From assembly GCA_964440265.1 (NCBI GenBank), contig CAYTRU010000003.1, forward strand, positions 1 through 33,224: 33,224 nucleotides of DNA, written 5' to 3'. This document shows, piece by piece, positions 1 through 7,944 of the stretch; the stretch's first letter is position 1; every line of letters begins with the position of its first letter. Source of the DNA: CAYMUN01 sp964440265 (lineage in GTDB: Bacteria > Patescibacteriota > Saccharimonadia > Saccharimonadales > UBA4665). The translations under genes were made by a program, and so were the position numbers. The notes beneath the pieces were generated by a model. That model saw only the letters and a program-made list of their open reading frames with translations, was not told the DNA's origin and did no database searches.

Positions 1-34
1 TAAACGTGTACTAAATTCTACAGCGATAAATTAC

Positions 35-63
35 TTGCAAAGCGCTACAGCTAGGGCTATATT
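35..63 (+). promoter_or_regulatory. nrdR promoter
   Basis: A -35 TTGCAA (35-40), a 17-base spacer and a -10 TATATT (58-63) form a good sigma70-type promoter. Transcription would start near 70, leaving a leader of about 78 nt that contains the inverted repeat at 78-104. Seen by eye only. Confidence 0.6.
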
Positions 64-77
64 AGGGGCAGACAGCA

Positions 78-104
78 CTATATGTGGAAAAACCATCCAT
101 ATAG
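78..104. promoter_or_regulatory. Inverted repeat, possible NrdR operator
   Basis: CTATATG followed by TGG on the left pairs with CCA then CATATAG on the right, around an A5 loop and with a two-base bulge. The left arm includes CACTATAT, which resembles half of the NrdR box consensus (ACACWATATATWGTGT). It lies just downstream of the predicted nrdR start point. NrdR is known to repress RNR genes and often itself. The two arms are about 17 bp apart centre to centre, unlike the usual spacing of about 31 bp, so the assignment is tentative. Confidence 0.35.
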
Positions 105-147
105 CCTGAGCACATTTAATGGTAAGAGAAGGTAAGGAGAAGGCAGC

Positions 148-630
148 ATGAAATGCACGCAATGCCCCAGCGATGACATCAAAGTGATCGAATCGCGCGA
201 CGTGGCAGAGGGTCAGGCCATTCGCCGCCGCCGGATGTGTAATGGTTGTGGACATCGCTTCACAACCTACGAGCGCCTAGAACGGCCACAGCTCATCGTT
301 ATCAAAAATGACGGTACGCGTGAACTGTTTAACCGCGCTAAGCTCTTAGCAGGCTTATATCGGGCTTGCGAGAAGACGGCGGTCACCAGCCTGGAGCTTG
401 AAAAGGTTGTCGATGCCATTGAGCAAGAACTCTATGCTTGCGGCGACCAAGAAGTGCGCTCTGGCGCGATTGGTGGCATGGTGATGGATCAGCTGGCTCG
501 CCTCAATGAGGTCGCCTATGTGCGTTTTGCCAGTGTTTACCGACGCTTTAAGGATATTGCCAGTTTCGAACAGGAACTATCCTTAGTCAAGCAAGGCAAG
601 CACATTCCGGCAGAACTTGTTAAACAGTAA
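148..630 (+). CDS. nrdR: Transcriptional repressor NrdR
   Basis: 160 aa, a typical NrdR length. The N-terminus is a zinc ribbon with C3xxC6 and a second pair in CNGCGHRFTTYE at about residues 31-34, followed by the basic segment RRRRMC. The rest is an ATP-cone domain (LIVIKNDGTRELFNRAKL onward). NrdR senses dATP/ATP through the ATP cone and represses ribonucleotide reductase genes. An AAGGAG Shine-Dalgarno 8 nt upstream supports the ATG. The gene lies directly upstream of nrdJ, its probable target, in the same orientation. Its stop codon lies inside an 11-bp hairpin that begins the nrdJ leader structure. Confidence 0.95.
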   Translation: MKCTQCPSDDIKVIESRDVAEGQAIRRRRMCNGCGHRFTTYERLERPQLIVIKNDGTRELFNRAKLLAGLYRACEKTAVTSLELEKVVDAIEQELYACGDQEVRSGAIGGMVMDQLARLNEVAYVRFASVYRRFKDIASFEQELSLVKQGKHIPAELVKQ

Positions 631-744
631 TTTTAGAGACTGTTTAACAGTTCTCTTCGGTCTCGAAGCTATCAGTGACTTCGAAATCGCAGAGAGCTCA
701 AGCGCTGTACCTGTCTGAGAGCAGGGTATAGCCGAACTCTAAAA
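618..744 (+). ncRNA. Structured leader RNA between nrdR and nrdJ
   Basis: Three directly visible elements occur here. (1) TGTTAAACAGT (618-628) and ACTGTTTAACA (639-649) form a perfect 11-bp stem straddling the nrdR stop. (2) TTTTAGAG (631-638), in the loop of that stem, is perfectly complementary to CTCTAAAA (737-744), giving either a pseudoknot or an alternative closing helix. (3) GCTGTACCTG (704-713) pairs with 722-732, with one bulged G, as a 10-bp hairpin. CTTCG (654-658) and CTTCG (679-683) can both pair with CGAAG (663-667), giving mutually exclusive stems. The AT-rich segment to the nrdJ start follows. An nrdJ RNA motif is described in the literature; whether this belongs to it I cannot check. 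No B12-box was recognised. Confidence 0.55.
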
Positions 745-796
745 TAAATAACTATTAATTAATAAAAACTATTAAGCAAGTGAGGGAATACTAACT

Positions 797-3652
797 ATGG
801 CACAAACAACCAGCCTAGGGGTGGCACGGCTTTTTACCCCCCAAAAAAGCAAAGCATATGACCAACTGAAGTGGTCGAGCTATGATTCACTTATTAAAAA
901 TCCTATGAATGACACGCCAGTCTTCGAACAGAATGACGTGGAATTTCCGAAGGGCTGGTCACAGAATGCCGTCAATATTGTGGCGCAAAAATATTTTAGC
1001 GGGACACCTGGCACCAAAGGCCGGGAAAGTTCGCTAAAACATTTGATTGATCGTGTCGTCGATACGGTAACACGGCAAGGCGTACAGGAAGGCTACTTCA
1101 GCAGTGATACTGAAGCTGAAGATTTTCGTGAAGAGCTCAAGTATGTCGTGGCTACACAGAAAGCGACATTTAATAGCCCGGTTTGGTTCAATATCGGCGT
1201 ACCTGAGCGAACGCAGCAGGCTAGTGCTTGCTTCATCCTCGGTATCGAAGATACCATGCCCTCCATTCTGAACTGGTACGTAGAAGAAGGTATGATTTTC
1301 AAGGGCGGCTCTGGCTCGGGCATCAACATTAGCCCCATCAGATCTTCAAAGGAACAATTGGGCAAAAGTGCGGGAACCGCCAGTGGTCCGCTGAGCTTTA
1401 TGCGGGGCGCAGACGCTTCCGCGGGCGCTATAAAGAGTGGTGGTAAGACCCGTCGGGCAGCCAAAATGGTCATCCTAAACGTCGACCACCCTGATATCGA
1501 AGAGTTCATTTGGAGCAAGGTTATTGAGGAGCGTAAAGCCCGTGACCTGCAGTCTTTGGGCTGGGATATGAGTATGGATGGGAAAGATTCCTTCAGTGTC
1601 CAGTACCAAAACGCGAATATCTCCGTCCGGGTAACTGACGACTTTATGCAGGCCGTACAGGATGATGCCGATTGGGACTTACGTGCAGTTACGAATGGCA
1701 AGAGCATCAAGAAAGTCAAAGCTCGCGATCTATTTCGTCAATTTTCAGAAGCTGCCTGGGAGTGTGCTGATCCCGGCATGCAGTTTGATACCATCATAAA
1801 CAAATGGCATACCACGCCAAATGCAGGCCGCATCATGGGCTCTAATCCTTGCAGCGAATACATGCACCTCAATAACTCTGCTTGTAATCTGGCAAGTCTT
1901 AACTTAATGATGTTTTTAAAAGAAGATAACACCTTTGATGTTAGAGCTTTCATCCATACCGTGGAATTGATCTTCACAGCTCAGGAAATCCTCGTCGGTT
2001 ACAGTGAATATCCCACCGAGTCTATCGGCAAGACCGCCAAAGCTTACCGTGAGCTTGGCATCGGTTACGCCAATCTCGGTGCCTTATTGATGGCCCTCGG
2101 TTTGCCCTATGACTCTGACGAAGGTCGAGCTATCGCTGGGGCAGTGACCGCCCTGCTCACCGGCCAATCCTATGCTACTAGTGCTAAAATTGCCAAGCGT
2201 ATCGGGCCGTTCGCCGGCTTTAGTAAAGACCGTGAAGGTATGCTAGGGGTGCTGCGAATGCACCGCGCTGCGGTATCCGAAATTGACGCTAGCTTGGTGC
2301 CAGAGGAACTATTGAGTGCAGCCGCCGGAGCCTGGGACGAAGCAGTCGAGCTAGGTGAACAGTACGGTGTACGCAATTCGCAGGCCAGTGTCCTGGCTCC
2401 TACCGGTACCAGTGGTTTGATGATGGACTGTGACACTTTAGGGATCGAACCTGACCTAGGCTTGGTGAAGTTTAAGAAATTGGTTGGAGGCGGTAGCATG
2501 AATATCGTCAACCAAACGGTGCCGCGTGCCCTTAAGAGTCTAGGCTATACTAAGCCGCAAATCGACACTATCGTGGCTTATATCGACGAAGAAAAGACCA
2601 TCTTAGGTGCACCAGCCCTAAAAAAAGAGCATGAAAACGTCTTTGCTTGTTCGATGGGTGACAACTCTATTCACTACACTGGTCATGTCCGCATGATGGC
2701 GGCTGTCCAGCCGTTCATCAGTGGTGCTATTAGTAAAACAGTTAACATGCCGGAAGAAGCCACTGTCGAAGATATCGAGCAGATCCATTTGGAAGCTTGG
2801 AAGCTGGGCCTCAAAGCTGTGGCCATCTACCGCGATAACTGTAAGGTTGGCCAGCCGTTGAACATGGCGAAGAAGGGTGCCAATGCACTGAACGAAGTCG
2901 CTGAGGCAGCTCCGGCTTTGGCCAATGTGCCAGTAGCAGCGAGTGTCGAGACTATCAATGATCGAATAATGATCAAAGGCGCTGTCCGGCGTTCGCTGCC
3001 CAAGAGCCGTAATGCCAAGACCATCGCTTTTAAGGTAGCCGGCAGTAAGGGTTACGTCACCGTTGGCGAATTCGAAGATGGTACGCCAGGTGAGGTTTTC
3101 ATGAAGATTGCCAAGCAGGGTTCCACCCTAGCCGGCGTTATGGATGCCCTGGCTATCTCAGTTAGTTACGGTTTGCAATATGGCGTGCCCCTGAAAAGCT
3201 ACGTCCACGGCCTGACCAGTATGTCCTTTGCGCCCTCCGGCATTACTGATGACCCGGATATTCGCACTGCTACTAGTCTGGTCGATTACATCTTTAAGCG
3301 CTTGGCGCTGACGTACCTTAGCTTTGACGATTTGTTGGAACTGGGGATGGCTTCTATTGACGACATGCCTGTTGATCAGACCAGCTTGCTGAAGGATGAA
3401 GATCTGGTGATTGAAGTAGGTCCAGAGGCCCCAGCTGCCGCTAGCGTGTCAATAGATGTTGAGCAGGCTGCTCAGCAGACACCAGTGATTGCTGCCATGC
3501 CAGTCGGCGCGGCTACTACCATGAGTGAAGAACCGATAGCTACCAAAAAGGATGATGCCGCTCCCATGTGCTACAATTGCGGCAACCAAACTCAGCGCGC
3601 TGGCAGCTGCTATGTCTGTACTTCTTGCGGCTCCACCACTGGTTGTAGCTAG
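797..3652 (+). CDS. nrdJ: Adenosylcobalamin-dependent (class II) ribonucleotide reductase
   Basis: 951 aa, class II RNR that makes deoxyribonucleotides using B12. The key residues line up with the well-studied Thermotoga NrdJ: C145 (ACFILG) and C363 (SACNLAS) as the redox pair, and N350-x-C352-x-E354 (SNPCSEY) as the thiyl-radical finger loop. The GGSGSG phosphate/substrate segment is present. A variable stretch of about 65 residues rich in Ala and Val precedes a C-terminal zinc-ribbon/shuttle tail with CYNC, CYVC and CTSC (about residues 925-951). The start ATG has GAGGGA upstream. It follows nrdR and a structured leader. Oxygen-independent RNR use makes dNTP synthesis cobalamin-dependent. 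No cobalamin synthesis genes are in view, so salvage is likely (inference). Confidence 0.95.
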   Translation: MAQTTSLGVARLFTPQKSKAYDQLKWSSYDSLIKNPMNDTPVFEQNDVEFPKGWSQNAVNIVAQKYFSGTPGTKGRESSLKHLIDRVVDTVTRQGVQEGYFSSDTEAEDFREELKYVVATQKATFNSPVWFNIGVPERTQQASACFILGIEDTMPSILNWYVEEGMIFKGGSGSGINISPIRSSKEQLGKSAGTASGPLSFMRGADASAGAIKSGGKTRRAAKMVILNVDHPDIEEFIWSKVIEERKARDLQSLGWDMSMDGKDSFSVQYQNANISVRVTDDFMQAVQDDADWDLRAVTNGKSIKKVKARDLFRQFSEAAWECADPGMQFDTIINKWHTTPNAGRIMGSNPCSEYMHLNNSACNLASLNLMMFLKEDNTFDVRAFIHTVELIFTAQEILVGYSEYPTESIGKTAKAYRELGIGYANLGALLMALGLPYDSDEGRAIAGAVTALLTGQSYATSAKIAKRIGPFAGFSKDREGMLGVLRMHRAAVSEIDASLVPEELLSAAAGAWDEAVELGEQYGVRNSQASVLAPTGTSGLMMDCDTLGIEPDLGLVKFKKLVGGGSMNIVNQTVPRALKSLGYTKPQIDTIVAYIDEEKTILGAPALKKEHENVFACSMGDNSIHYTGHVRMMAAVQPFISGAISKTVNMPEEATVEDIEQIHLEAWKLGLKAVAIYRDNCKVGQPLNMAKKGANALNEVAEAAPALANVPVAASVETINDRIMIKGAVRRSLPKSRNAKTIAFKVAGSKGYVTVGEFEDGTPGEVFMKIAKQGSTLAGVMDALAISVSYGLQYGVPLKSYVHGLTSMSFAPSGITDDPDIRTATSLVDYIFKRLALTYLSFDDLLELGMASIDDMPVDQTSLLKDEDLVIEVGPEAPAAASVSIDVEQAAQQTPVIAAMPVGAATTMSEEPIATKKDDAAPMCYNCGNQTQRAGSCYVCTSCGSTTGCS

Positions 3653-3744
3653 GTCGACGTAAAGAAATCCTTGTTGTGTTGGTTGCGGCGGAGTAGGTTA
3701 TGCAACAAACTAACATATTTGCAGATCATGTATAGGATATGTGA

Positions 3745-3750
3745 TACACT
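3745..3750 (+). promoter_or_regulatory. Extended -10 for the 88-aa ORF
   Basis: TACACT preceded by TGA, ending 9 nt before the ATG at 3760, so the mRNA would have almost no 5' leader. No convincing -35. The same TGATACACT string lies in the rplU promoter at 7450-7458. Confidence 0.5.
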
Positions 3751-3759
3751 GAGCCTAAG

Positions 3760-4026
3760 ATGAAAGTGCTTATCCTATACAGGCCAAATTCTGAACATGC
3801 CCGTCTAGTTGAAGAGTTCATTCGTGACTTCCAGTCTAGGCACCAGTCTGACCACTTAGAAGTACTGAATCTCGATACTCGAGAGGGTAGCTCCACCGCC
3901 AGCCTTTACGATATTGTGCAGTATCCGGCAATTTTAGTGGTGCAGGATTTTGGCCGTTTACAAAAAAGCTGGGAAGGCGAACAGTTACCGCTTATGGAAG
4001 AGGTAGCTTCCTATGCCCGGAATTAA
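3760..4026 (+). CDS. Small thioredoxin/glutaredoxin-fold-like protein without CxxC
   Basis: 88 aa, cytosolic. The pattern MKVLILYRP, then a helix, then LEVLNLDTREGSSTASLYDIVQYPAILVV is beta-alpha-beta with the Tyr-Pro-Ala-Ile/Leu segment (cis-Pro context) seen in glutaredoxin-like proteins. There is no cysteine at all, so classical thiol redox chemistry is excluded. It has its own near-leaderless promoter just after nrdJ. Placement next to an RNR hints at a role there, but that is only context. Fold call by pattern; function unknown. Confidence 0.6.
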   Translation: MKVLILYRPNSEHARLVEEFIRDFQSRHQSDHLEVLNLDTREGSSTASLYDIVQYPAILVVQDFGRLQKSWEGEQLPLMEEVASYARN

Positions 4027-4052
4027 GCAAGGTAGCTGTTGAAGTCCCCGAG

Positions 4053-4092
4053 CTAGCCTTTCGCTACTCTTTACGTGCATAATGAAAGCTAG
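4053..4092. repeat. Imperfect inverted repeat over the ileS -35
   Basis: CTAGC, one bulged C, then TTTC (4053-4062) is complementary to GAAAGCTAG (4084-4092). The arms bracket the -35 box and the right arm abuts the -10 box, so it could be an operator or a hairpin ending the upstream transcript (no T-run follows). Confidence 0.35.
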
Positions 4093-4098
4093 TATAGT
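4070..4098 (+). promoter_or_regulatory. ileS leader promoter
   Basis: TTTACG (4070-4075), a 17-base spacer and TATAGT (4093-4098). Predicted start near 4105, giving a leader of about 260 nt that holds the T-box. Confidence 0.65.
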
Positions 4099-4105
4099 GA
4101 AGGTT

Positions 4106-4330
4106 ACAACTCGGTAAATCCGTTGGAGCGGCAATCAACCGCGAGGAGTGAGAAGAAGGGCCTTGCCGCTACAGGCAAAACTTAGTAGAACTCACCGGGC
4201 AAGCCCGTTATAGCTGAAGATGAGTGCTTTTGAGTGACAACTGCGTTTTGTCGATCACCTCAAAGGAAACCGGATGGTACCTCCGCAAATTATGTGGATC
4301 CGGTAAACCTGTCGAGGTGATTTTTATTTA
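4106..4330 (+). ncRNA. T-box leader of ileS (Ile-tRNA sensor)
   Basis: The antiterminator is visible base by base: ACCGGA (4269-4274) pairs with TCCGGT (4299-4304), the 7-nt bulge is TGGTACC (4275-4281), and TCCGC (4282-4286) pairs with GTGGA (4294-4298) around a 7-nt loop. The bulge TGGT would pair with a tRNA ending ACCA, as expected for tRNA-Ile. GCGG-loop-CCGC (4128-4142) carries ATC (4134-4136), an Ile codon, in a 7-nt loop, as in ultrashort stem-I T-boxes. GTGAG/CTCAC (4148-4152, 4191-4195) flanks an AGTA/GAA S-turn-like element resembling stem II. ATCACCTC (4254-4261) can pair with an upstream strand (4227-4237) or with GAGGTGAT (4314-4321) ahead of TTTTATTT, a candidate terminator. 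The exact mode (transcriptional or translational) is unresolved. Confidence 0.75.
4254..4328 (+). terminator. Leader terminator or expression platform of the ileS T-box
   Basis: ATCACCTC (4254-4261) and GAGGTGAT (4314-4321) form an 8-bp stem followed by a T-rich run. The 5' strand is also bound by CTTTTGAGTGA (4227-4237), which provides a switch. The stem would enclose the antiterminator region rather than share its 3' strand, which is unusual. A shorter alternative, ACCTC (4279-4283) with GAGGT (4314-4318), would disrupt the antiterminator. Confidence 0.5.
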
Positions 4331-4367
4331 CAACGGAAATGGAAATTTTAAGGAGTAAATTACTAGC

Positions 4368-7307
4368 ATGAAGTTTCAAAAAGGCAGTCGCCGGCCAGTT
4401 GCAGAATACGAAAAAGACCTGGTACGCTACTGGAAATCAGAGCGGACCTTTGAAAAATCGGTAGCACAACGTCCAGCCGACAATGCGTACATCATCTATG
4501 ATGGCCCACCTTTCATTACTGGTGTGCCGCACCACGGTACCTTGCTCGCTAGTGTGGTTAAGGACGCCGTCCCGCGTTTTCACACGATGCGAGGCAAGCG
4601 GGTGGAGCGGGTCTGGGGCTGGGATTGTCATGGACTGCCGGCCGAGGTCTTTACCGAGCAAAAACTAGGTATCCATGACCGACGAGATATTGGCACCAAA
4701 GTCAGCTTGGAAGACTATGTCAACACCTGTCGAGCCAATATGGTTCAGACTGGCAGCGAGTGGGAAGATACCATTGACCGTATCGGCCGCTGGGTGGATT
4801 TTCGAGGTGCATATAAGACAATGGATAAAGACTATATGGAATCAGTCTGGTGGGCCTTCCAGCAGCTCTATGAGGCCGGTAAAGTCTACGAAGGGGAGAA
4901 GGTCCTGCTGTACTGTACTCGTGATGCTACACCGATCAGTAAGGCCGAGGTAGCCATGGATAATTCATACCAGGATGTGACTGACCCGAGTGTTTACGTG
5001 AAGTTCAAAGTTAAAGGCTATAAACTTCCTGGCTCTCCCAATGAAAAACCGGTCTATCTGTTAGCTTGGACAACAACACCTTGGACACTACCGGCTAATA
5101 CAGCCTTGGCACTCAACGAGCATGAGGACTACTTTGCCTATGAATTTGAGGACGAGAATCTGATTGTTGCGGACATGCTAGCTAGTAAGGTATTTACTGA
5201 TGAAAAACGTCAACCAATACCATGGATTAATCAGTGGCCGGTTGATCCCGGCGAACTGGTCGGCAAGCATTACGAGCCTTTATTTGAAAATCGAGGACAG
5301 AACGCACATAAAATTTGGCATGCCGATTACGTTGACACTAATGAAGGCACAGGTATTGTTCACCTGGCACCTGCCTATGGTGAGGAAGATTATCTGTTTG
5401 CCAAGAAGCAAGGCTTTCCATTCGTCTCAGTTATCGATGACAGTGGTTTTTATACTGAAGGTGAGTGGCAAGGTCAGCAGGTCTGGGAAATCAATAAAGA
5501 AATTGCCAAAACGCTCCACGCGCGGGGCGTAGTTTGGAAGATCGATTATATCCGTCACAGCTATCCGCACTGTCACCGCTGCGGTACCAAGCTTATGTAT
5601 CGAGCTCACCCCAGTTGGTTTATGGATATTAGTGGTCAGCGTCAGCAGATGTTAGAGCAAAATGGCGACATTGAGTGGTTCCCAGAGCATCTCAAGCAGG
5701 GACGTTTTGCCAAAACGGTCGAAACAGCACCTGACTGGAACCTCAGTCGTGACCGTTTTTGGGCCACCGCTATGCCAGTCTGGAAAGGCACTGATGAAAA
5801 CGGGCAAGAGCACACTAAAATTGTCGGTAGCTATGCAGAATTACAACAGTTATCTGGCATAACTTTGAAAGATTACCACCGTCCATGGATAGATGATGTA
5901 ACATTTACTATAGATAAGATCGAGTATCGTCGGATTGATAAAGTTTTTGATTGCTGGTTTGAAAGTGGCTCCATGCCGTTTGCCCAGTTCCATTACCCCT
6001 TTGAAAATGTCGACAAATTCGAACAAAATTTCCCGGCTGATTTCATTGTCGAATACATCGGTCAGGTACGAGCCTGGTTTTATTACCTCCATGCCGTGTC
6101 GGTCGGGCTATTTCAGAAAAATTCTTTCAAAAATGTCATCACCACCGGTGTACTGGCTGGCAATGACGGTCGGAAAATGAGTAAAAGCTTCGGTAACTAT
6201 ACCGACCCGAACGAGCTGATGGATAAGTATGGGGCTGATGCCTTACGCTTTCTGCTGGCAAGCTCACCTCTGTTAAATGGTGAAGATTTCACCCTGCAAG
6301 ATAAAGAGGTAGCCGATGTAGCCCGCAAACTAGCTATGATTTGGAATATGTACGATTTCTTTACGCTGTATGCTGATGTCGATAATTGGGACTCTGGAGA
6401 AAATCAGCTAGGTCAAGCAGCAGAGCCTCTCTCGGAGTTGACCAACCCACTCGATCAGTGGATTGTCAGTCGAGTACATCAACTCAACCAAACTGTTACA
6501 ACGCACATGGAGCGCTATGATCTACCAAATGCGCTAAAACCGGTGTTACCGTTTATCGATGATGCCAGCAACTGGTATGTTCGTCGCAGTCGCAAACGTT
6601 TTTGGAAAAGTGACAACGATGCTGATAAAGCAGCGGCCTATCAGACGCTACACTACGTACTTGTCCAACTCAGTCTGATCATGGCTCCGTTCACGCCGTT
6701 TCTAGCTGAAGAATTATATCGAAAACTGACTGGTGGCGAGTCTGTACACCTGCTCGATTGGCCAGAGACCGGTCATATCAATGAACTGGTACTGGAAGAC
6801 ATGGCTGAAGTTCGTGAAGCAATCACTACTGCGCTTGCCGAACGGGCTACCGCTGGTCTCAAAGTTCGCCAGCCACTGGCCAGCCTGCAATTTACACCTC
6901 GCCGTGTCTTGGCACCACAGCACAGTGCCTATTTCGCCGAGATCCTCAGGGAAGAAGTGAACGTCAAGACGGTGATCATCCACCCTCCGAACGCCCACAA
7001 TACGAGTGAGGTGGCTCTCGACCTCAAACTTACTGCTGCCTTAAAGCAGGAAGGCTTGTTGCGCGAAATAATTCGACATGTCCAGCAGGCCCGCAAACAA
7101 GCTGGCCTGGAGGTGGACGACCGCATCCATCTCTGGCTGGAGACGACTAACACGGCCCTCCAAGCGGTGCTGGAGAACCACAAATTCACTGCTATATTGC
7201 TCGAGGAAACTCTTGCGAAAAGCTTAACGGCCACTGCCGTTGCGGGTTTTACTACGAAGGCGACAATCGATGGCCACGAGCTGAGCCTATCTATTAGTAA
7301 GTCTTAA
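4368..7307 (+). CDS. ileS: Isoleucyl-tRNA synthetase
   Basis: 979 aa class I aaRS that charges tRNA-Ile. Rossmann catalytic core with GPPFITGVPHHGT near residues 46-58, a CP1 editing domain (LAWTTTPWTLPANTALA at about 238-254), WFES and GQVRAWFYYLH segments, and GRKMSKSFGN at about residue 600. The anticodon-binding domain follows (YDLPNALKPVLPFIDDASNWYVRRSRKRFW) and the C-terminus matches the DUF5915-type extension of type-2 (eukaryote-like) IleRS. The HIGH signature reads HHGT, unusual for IleRS, where HxGH is normal. AAGGAG lies 12 nt before the ATG. Expression is likely controlled by the T-box leader. Confidence 0.96.
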   Translation: MKFQKGSRRPVAEYEKDLVRYWKSERTFEKSVAQRPADNAYIIYDGPPFITGVPHHGTLLASVVKDAVPRFHTMRGKRVERVWGWDCHGLPAEVFTEQKLGIHDRRDIGTKVSLEDYVNTCRANMVQTGSEWEDTIDRIGRWVDFRGAYKTMDKDYMESVWWAFQQLYEAGKVYEGEKVLLYCTRDATPISKAEVAMDNSYQDVTDPSVYVKFKVKGYKLPGSPNEKPVYLLAWTTTPWTLPANTALALNEHEDYFAYEFEDENLIVADMLASKVFTDEKRQPIPWINQWPVDPGELVGKHYEPLFENRGQNAHKIWHADYVDTNEGTGIVHLAPAYGEEDYLFAKKQGFPFVSVIDDSGFYTEGEWQGQQVWEINKEIAKTLHARGVVWKIDYIRHSYPHCHRCGTKLMYRAHPSWFMDISGQRQQMLEQNGDIEWFPEHLKQGRFAKTVETAPDWNLSRDRFWATAMPVWKGTDENGQEHTKIVGSYAELQQLSGITLKDYHRPWIDDVTFTIDKIEYRRIDKVFDCWFESGSMPFAQFHYPFENVDKFEQNFPADFIVEYIGQVRAWFYYLHAVSVGLFQKNSFKNVITTGVLAGNDGRKMSKSFGNYTDPNELMDKYGADALRFLLASSPLLNGEDFTLQDKEVADVARKLAMIWNMYDFFTLYADVDNWDSGENQLGQAAEPLSELTNPLDQWIVSRVHQLNQTVTTHMERYDLPNALKPVLPFIDDASNWYVRRSRKRFWKSDNDADKAAAYQTLHYVLVQLSLIMAPFTPFLAEELYRKLTGGESVHLLDWPETGHINELVLEDMAEVREAITTALAERATAGLKVRQPLASLQFTPRRVLAPQHSAYFAEILREEVNVKTVIIHPPNAHNTSEVALDLKLTAALKQEGLLREIIRHVQQARKQAGLEVDDRIHLWLETTNTALQAVLENHKFTAILLEETLAKSLTATAVAGFTTKATIDGHELSLSISKS

Positions 7308-7323
7308 GGTACATAACGGCCCT

Positions 7324-7390
7324 TATCTCACCAGAAACAGGAGGACCTCTATGTGAGATACTTGTTCGCAGCAGATAGCTTCCCACATAG
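7324..7390 (+). ncRNA. Two mutually exclusive hairpins after ileS
   Basis: TATCTCAC (7324-7331) pairs perfectly with GTGAGATA (7353-7360). CTATGTG (7349-7355) pairs perfectly with CACATAG (7384-7390). The two share 7353-7355 and cannot form together. No T-run follows either, so a simple terminator is not supported. It lies upstream of the rplU promoter. Function unknown. Confidence 0.35.
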
Positions 7391-7429
7391 CAATCCGCAC
7401 CAATCGATCACCAGCAAGCCAGCTAACAC

Positions 7430-7458
7430 TTTACAGGGGCAGAAGTTTTTGATACACT
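7430..7458 (+). promoter_or_regulatory. rplU promoter
   Basis: TTTACA (7430-7435), exactly 17 bases, TACACT (7453-7458). The start point near 7465 gives a 45-nt leader that begins with a hairpin, AATCGAA (7467-7473) with TTCGGATT (7490-7497, one bulge), which could be a target for L21 autoregulation (inference). Confidence 0.65.
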
Positions 7459-7510
7459 ACTTGCTGAATCGAATTTATTTCTTAAACAGTTCGGATTGAG
7501 AATTTTAGGT

Positions 7511-7844
7511 ATGAAGAAAGCAGTTATTACTACGGGCGGTAAACAGTACGTCGTGCACGAAGGCGAGACGCTGAAGGTTGAATTAGTCAAAGAAGCCACC
7601 AAGACTGGTAGTATTACCGCAGCGACTGGCAAAAAGGTCGACTTTGAAGCCCTACTAGTCATCGACGGTGACAATATTCAAGTCGGAGCGCCGACTGTCG
7701 CAAAAGTGAAAGTCAATGCCGAAATCATCGATGCCGATGTGCAAGATGACAAGGTAACCTCTATCCGTTATAAAGCCAAAAAACGAGTGCATACCGTGCG
7801 TGGCCATCGCCAGCATCAGACTATCCTCAAGATCAACACCATTG
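7511..7844 (+). CDS. rplU: 50S ribosomal protein L21 (3' end at gap)
   Basis: 111 codons are readable before the N run. The start MKKAVITTGGKQYVV, the core FEALLVIDGDNIQVGAPTV and the C-terminal KKRVHTVRGHRQHQTILKI are diagnostic for L21, a 23S rRNA-binding protein of the large subunit. The family is usually about 100-110 aa, so the protein is essentially complete and only the stop is hidden. An upstream in-frame TTG at 7496 was rejected because the family start is the ATG at 7511. rpmA (L27) normally follows rplU and may sit in the gap. Confidence 0.93.
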
Positions 7845-7944
7845 NNNNNNNNNNNNNNNNNNNNNNNNNNNNNNNNNNNNNNNNNNNNNNNNNNNNNNNN
7901 NNNNNNNNNNNNNNNNNNNNNNNNNNNNNNNNNNNNNNNNNNNN
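7845..7944. other. Assembly gap (100 N)
   Basis: Exactly 100 N, a conventional placeholder. ParA lacks about 110 N-terminal residues and the rplU stop is missing, so at least 330 bases, more if rpmA is present, are probably hidden here. Confidence 0.98.

Noticed and set aside
31..255. 74-aa ORF on the minus strand upstream of nrdR
   Set aside because: It overlaps the nrdR promoter and start, has no family pattern and no Shine-Dalgarno.
1093..1719. 208-aa minus-strand ORF inside nrdJ
   Set aside because: It is a shadow of a certain gene; composition and motifs belong to nrdJ on the plus strand.
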